Below, in pieces: positions 62,728 to 64,000 of a stretch of 64,000 nucleotides of DNA. The position numbers and the translations under genes were made by a program. Each line of letters opens with the position of its first letter. The stretch's first letter is position 1. The DNA comes from Sediminicola sp963974715 (GTDB taxonomy: Bacteria; Bacteroidota; Bacteroidia; Flavobacteriales; Flavobacteriaceae). Under the pieces are notes generated by a model. The model was not told where the DNA came from. It did no database searches and saw only the letters and a list, made by a program, of their open reading frames with translations. The stretch covers positions 1 through 64,000 of the forward strand of contig CAXBDK010000006.1 of assembly GCA_963974715.1 (NCBI GenBank). Direction: 5' to 3'.

Positions 62728-63837
62728 ATGCGTCAGAAAAAAATGAATATAGCCATTGTCGGATTGGGATTTGGGGCGGAGTTTATCCCCATATACCAAA
62801 AACATCCCAATGCAAATATGTACGCCATTTGTCAGCGTACACAGCAAAGGGTAAACGAGATAGGTGATGCCTTTGGCATAAGCAAGCGGTATACGGATTA
62901 CGGGGAACTTCTAAGGGACCCCGAGGTGGATGCGGTTCACATCAACACGCCCATCGGCAACCATGCGGCACAGTCACTTGCCGCATTGCGTGCGGGAAAA
63001 CATGTTGCCTGCACCGTGCCCATGGCCACCACCGTAGAAGAGTGCCGACAGATAGTGGAAGTGGTCCGGGAAACCGGATTGGTGTACATGATGATGGAAA
63101 CCGTGGTCTACAGCCGTGAGTTTCTGTTCGTAAAGGAAATGTACGATTCTGGGGAACTGGGCAAAATACAGTTCCTAAGGGCTTCGCATCAGCAGGAAAT
63201 GGCCGGTTGGCCCGGATATTGGGAAGGATTGCCTCCAATGCACTATGCCACCCATTGTGTAGGCCCCGTACTGGCACTTCCCAAAGGGAAAGCGGAATAT
63301 GTTTCCTGTTTTGGATCGGGACAGATCGATGAAGCGCTTATACCCAAATACGGTTCCCCATTTGCCATTGAGACCTGCCATATAAAACTGAAGGATTCCG
63401 ATCTTTCCGCTGAGGTCACCCGTTCCCTTTTTAATACGGCCCGACAGTATCGGGAAAGTTTTGATGTCTACGGCTCCAAAAAATCCTTTGAATGGACTCA
63501 GATCGAGCACGAGGACAGCATAATACATACGGGGGAAGAACCTACTAGGGTAAAAATACCGGATTATGCCCATTTATTACCGGCAGAAATCCAGGATTTC
63601 ACCACTGCCGGGGTCTATGATTCGGACGATAACCAGCATTTATCATTTATACAAGGGGCAGGTCATGGGGGCTCGCACCCACATTTGGTACATGAGTTTC
63701 TAAGTGCGCTGGTGTCGGAAAGACAGCCTTATCCAAATGCTATCGAATCTGCCAATATTACCTGTGTGGGTATTTTGGCCCATGAGTCGGCCATGAAAGG
63801 GGGCGAAATTATCCGATTGCCCGATTTTACGCTATAA
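62728..63837 (+). CDS. Gfo/Idh/MocA-family protein lacking the EKP lysine
   Basis: This cytoplasmic 369-residue protein has an N-terminal Rossmann motif IAIVGLGFGAEF and the Gfo/Idh/MocA C-terminal alpha/beta domain. At the position where typical members have the catalytic EKP, it reads HVACTVPMATTVEECRQIV, so the conserved lysine is replaced. The His-rich PPMHYATHCVGPVLAL and QGAGHGGSHPHLVHEFLSAL suggest that metal- or His-based chemistry, or binding only, could operate. The start at MRQKKMNIAIVG could also be five codons later. It ends the series with the ThuA-fusion and the isomerase and is probably co-transcribed with the isomerase. Confidence 0.85.
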   Translation: MRQKKMNIAIVGLGFGAEFIPIYQKHPNANMYAICQRTQQRVNEIGDAFGISKRYTDYGELLRDPEVDAVHINTPIGNHAAQSLAALRAGKHVACTVPMATTVEECRQIVEVVRETGLVYMMMETVVYSREFLFVKEMYDSGELGKIQFLRASHQQEMAGWPGYWEGLPPMHYATHCVGPVLALPKGKAEYVSCFGSGQIDEALIPKYGSPFAIETCHIKLKDSDLSAEVTRSLFNTARQYRESFDVYGSKKSFEWTQIEHEDSIIHTGEEPTRVKIPDYAHLLPAEIQDFTTAGVYDSDDNQHLSFIQGAGHGGSHPHLVHEFLSALVSERQPYPNAIESANITCVGILAHESAMKGGEIIRLPDFTL

Positions 63838-64000
63838 GCGGGATTTAATGTTCTCCTGTCCTGCCGTGAGCTTACAACAGGAGGTGTTACTCAGGTTTTG
63901 TGCCAGCCAACGTGCTCCAGACTTGCATACCCCCAAATACAAATGGGAAAAACAGAAAAAACAGGAAAGCAAAACCACTAATATAAAACCGGATATAAGA
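63838..64000. other. End of window, no gene
   Basis: Only non-coding sequence is visible. A 7-bp inverted repeat (CTCCTGT at 63853-63859 and ACAGGAG at 63877-63883) lies just after the last gene and could end transcription, but it has a large loop and no T-run. Confidence 0.4.

Noticed and set aside
63853..63883. Terminator after the last gene
   Set aside because: The 7-bp stem has a 17-base loop and no T-run, so it is mentioned only as a weak inverted repeat.
1..64000. tRNA, rRNA, CRISPR arrays, insertion sequences or prophage
   Set aside because: No cloverleaf-like genes, regular spaced repeats, transposase or integrase motifs, or terminal inverted repeats were found by reading either strand.

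Overview
The window is a chromosomal segment from a Bacteroidota bacterium, almost certainly a Flavobacteriaceae member (marine genera such as Zobellia, Maribacter or Arenibacter would fit). Supporting signs are two SusC/SusD outer-membrane pairs, many Bacteroidota-type lipoproteins, A-rich translation starts without Shine-Dalgarno sequences, TAnnTTTG-like promoter elements, and a Cys-rich 'ETGVDCGG' motif common in flavobacterial secreted proteins. No rRNA, tRNA, CRISPR array, insertion sequence or phage gene was seen. Most genes act on carbohydrates and are exported.

Layout. (1) 519-22649 is a polysaccharide utilization locus: SusC/SusD, a beta-helix lipoprotein, two tandem five-bladed-propeller glycosidase-like proteins, a GH88 unsaturated uronyl hydrolase on the other strand, then an esterase lipoprotein, a PcRGLX/YetA-like (PL26-related) protein, a large alpha/beta-hydrolase esterase, a DUF5107-TPR protein and a CE2-type SGNH esterase. 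The set points to an acylated, uronate-containing glycan. (2) 22864-30970 (minus strand) is a tight eight-gene operon: AgaS-like deaminase/isomerase, LacC/FruK-like kinase, PfkB kinase, class II aldolase, M20 deacylase, NAD-dependent epimerase, DHDPS-family lyase and EamA transporter. It looks like a galactosamine/tagatose-type hexosamine pathway in which an M20 enzyme may replace the usual deacetylase. (3) 31299-36788 holds an exported SUMF1-fold/YceI/ApbE trio, an Nramp-like transporter without the classical metal-binding motifs, and a Tat-exported Gfo/Idh/MocA oxidoreductase. (4) 37082-41386 has a DUF4861 lipoprotein and a convergent Weimberg-type pair (XylX-like FAH-fold dehydratase and alpha-ketoglutarate semialdehyde dehydrogenase).

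(5) 41977-55513 is the most unusual part. An ECF sigma/FecR pair precedes an STN-domain SusC, a SusD, and then two modules each made of a Tat-exported enolase-superfamily dehydratase and a Sec-exported RraA-family aldolase; between them lie an exported NTF2-fold protein and a BASS-family sodium symporter. Enzymes that are cytoplasmic in classical sugar-acid catabolism therefore all carry export signals here. The inferred scheme is: surface capture by SusC/D, dehydration and aldol cleavage in the periplasm, then uptake of small 2-oxo acids by the BASS carrier, with the neighbouring FAH/KGSADH pair feeding alpha-ketoglutarate.

(6) 55514-57720 contains decayed genes, including a frameshifted GH105 remnant, and a second DUF4861 copy. 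(7) 58126-63837 encodes a ThuA / PVC-type dehydrogenase / HEAT / cupredoxin fusion lipoprotein, a TIM-barrel sugar isomerase and a Gfo/Idh/MocA protein lacking the usual EKP lysine. This set resembles periplasmic oxidation or keto-glycoside pathways and could supply the sugar acids used by region 5. All pathway assignments are inferences from family and context; no biochemistry is shown by sequence alone.
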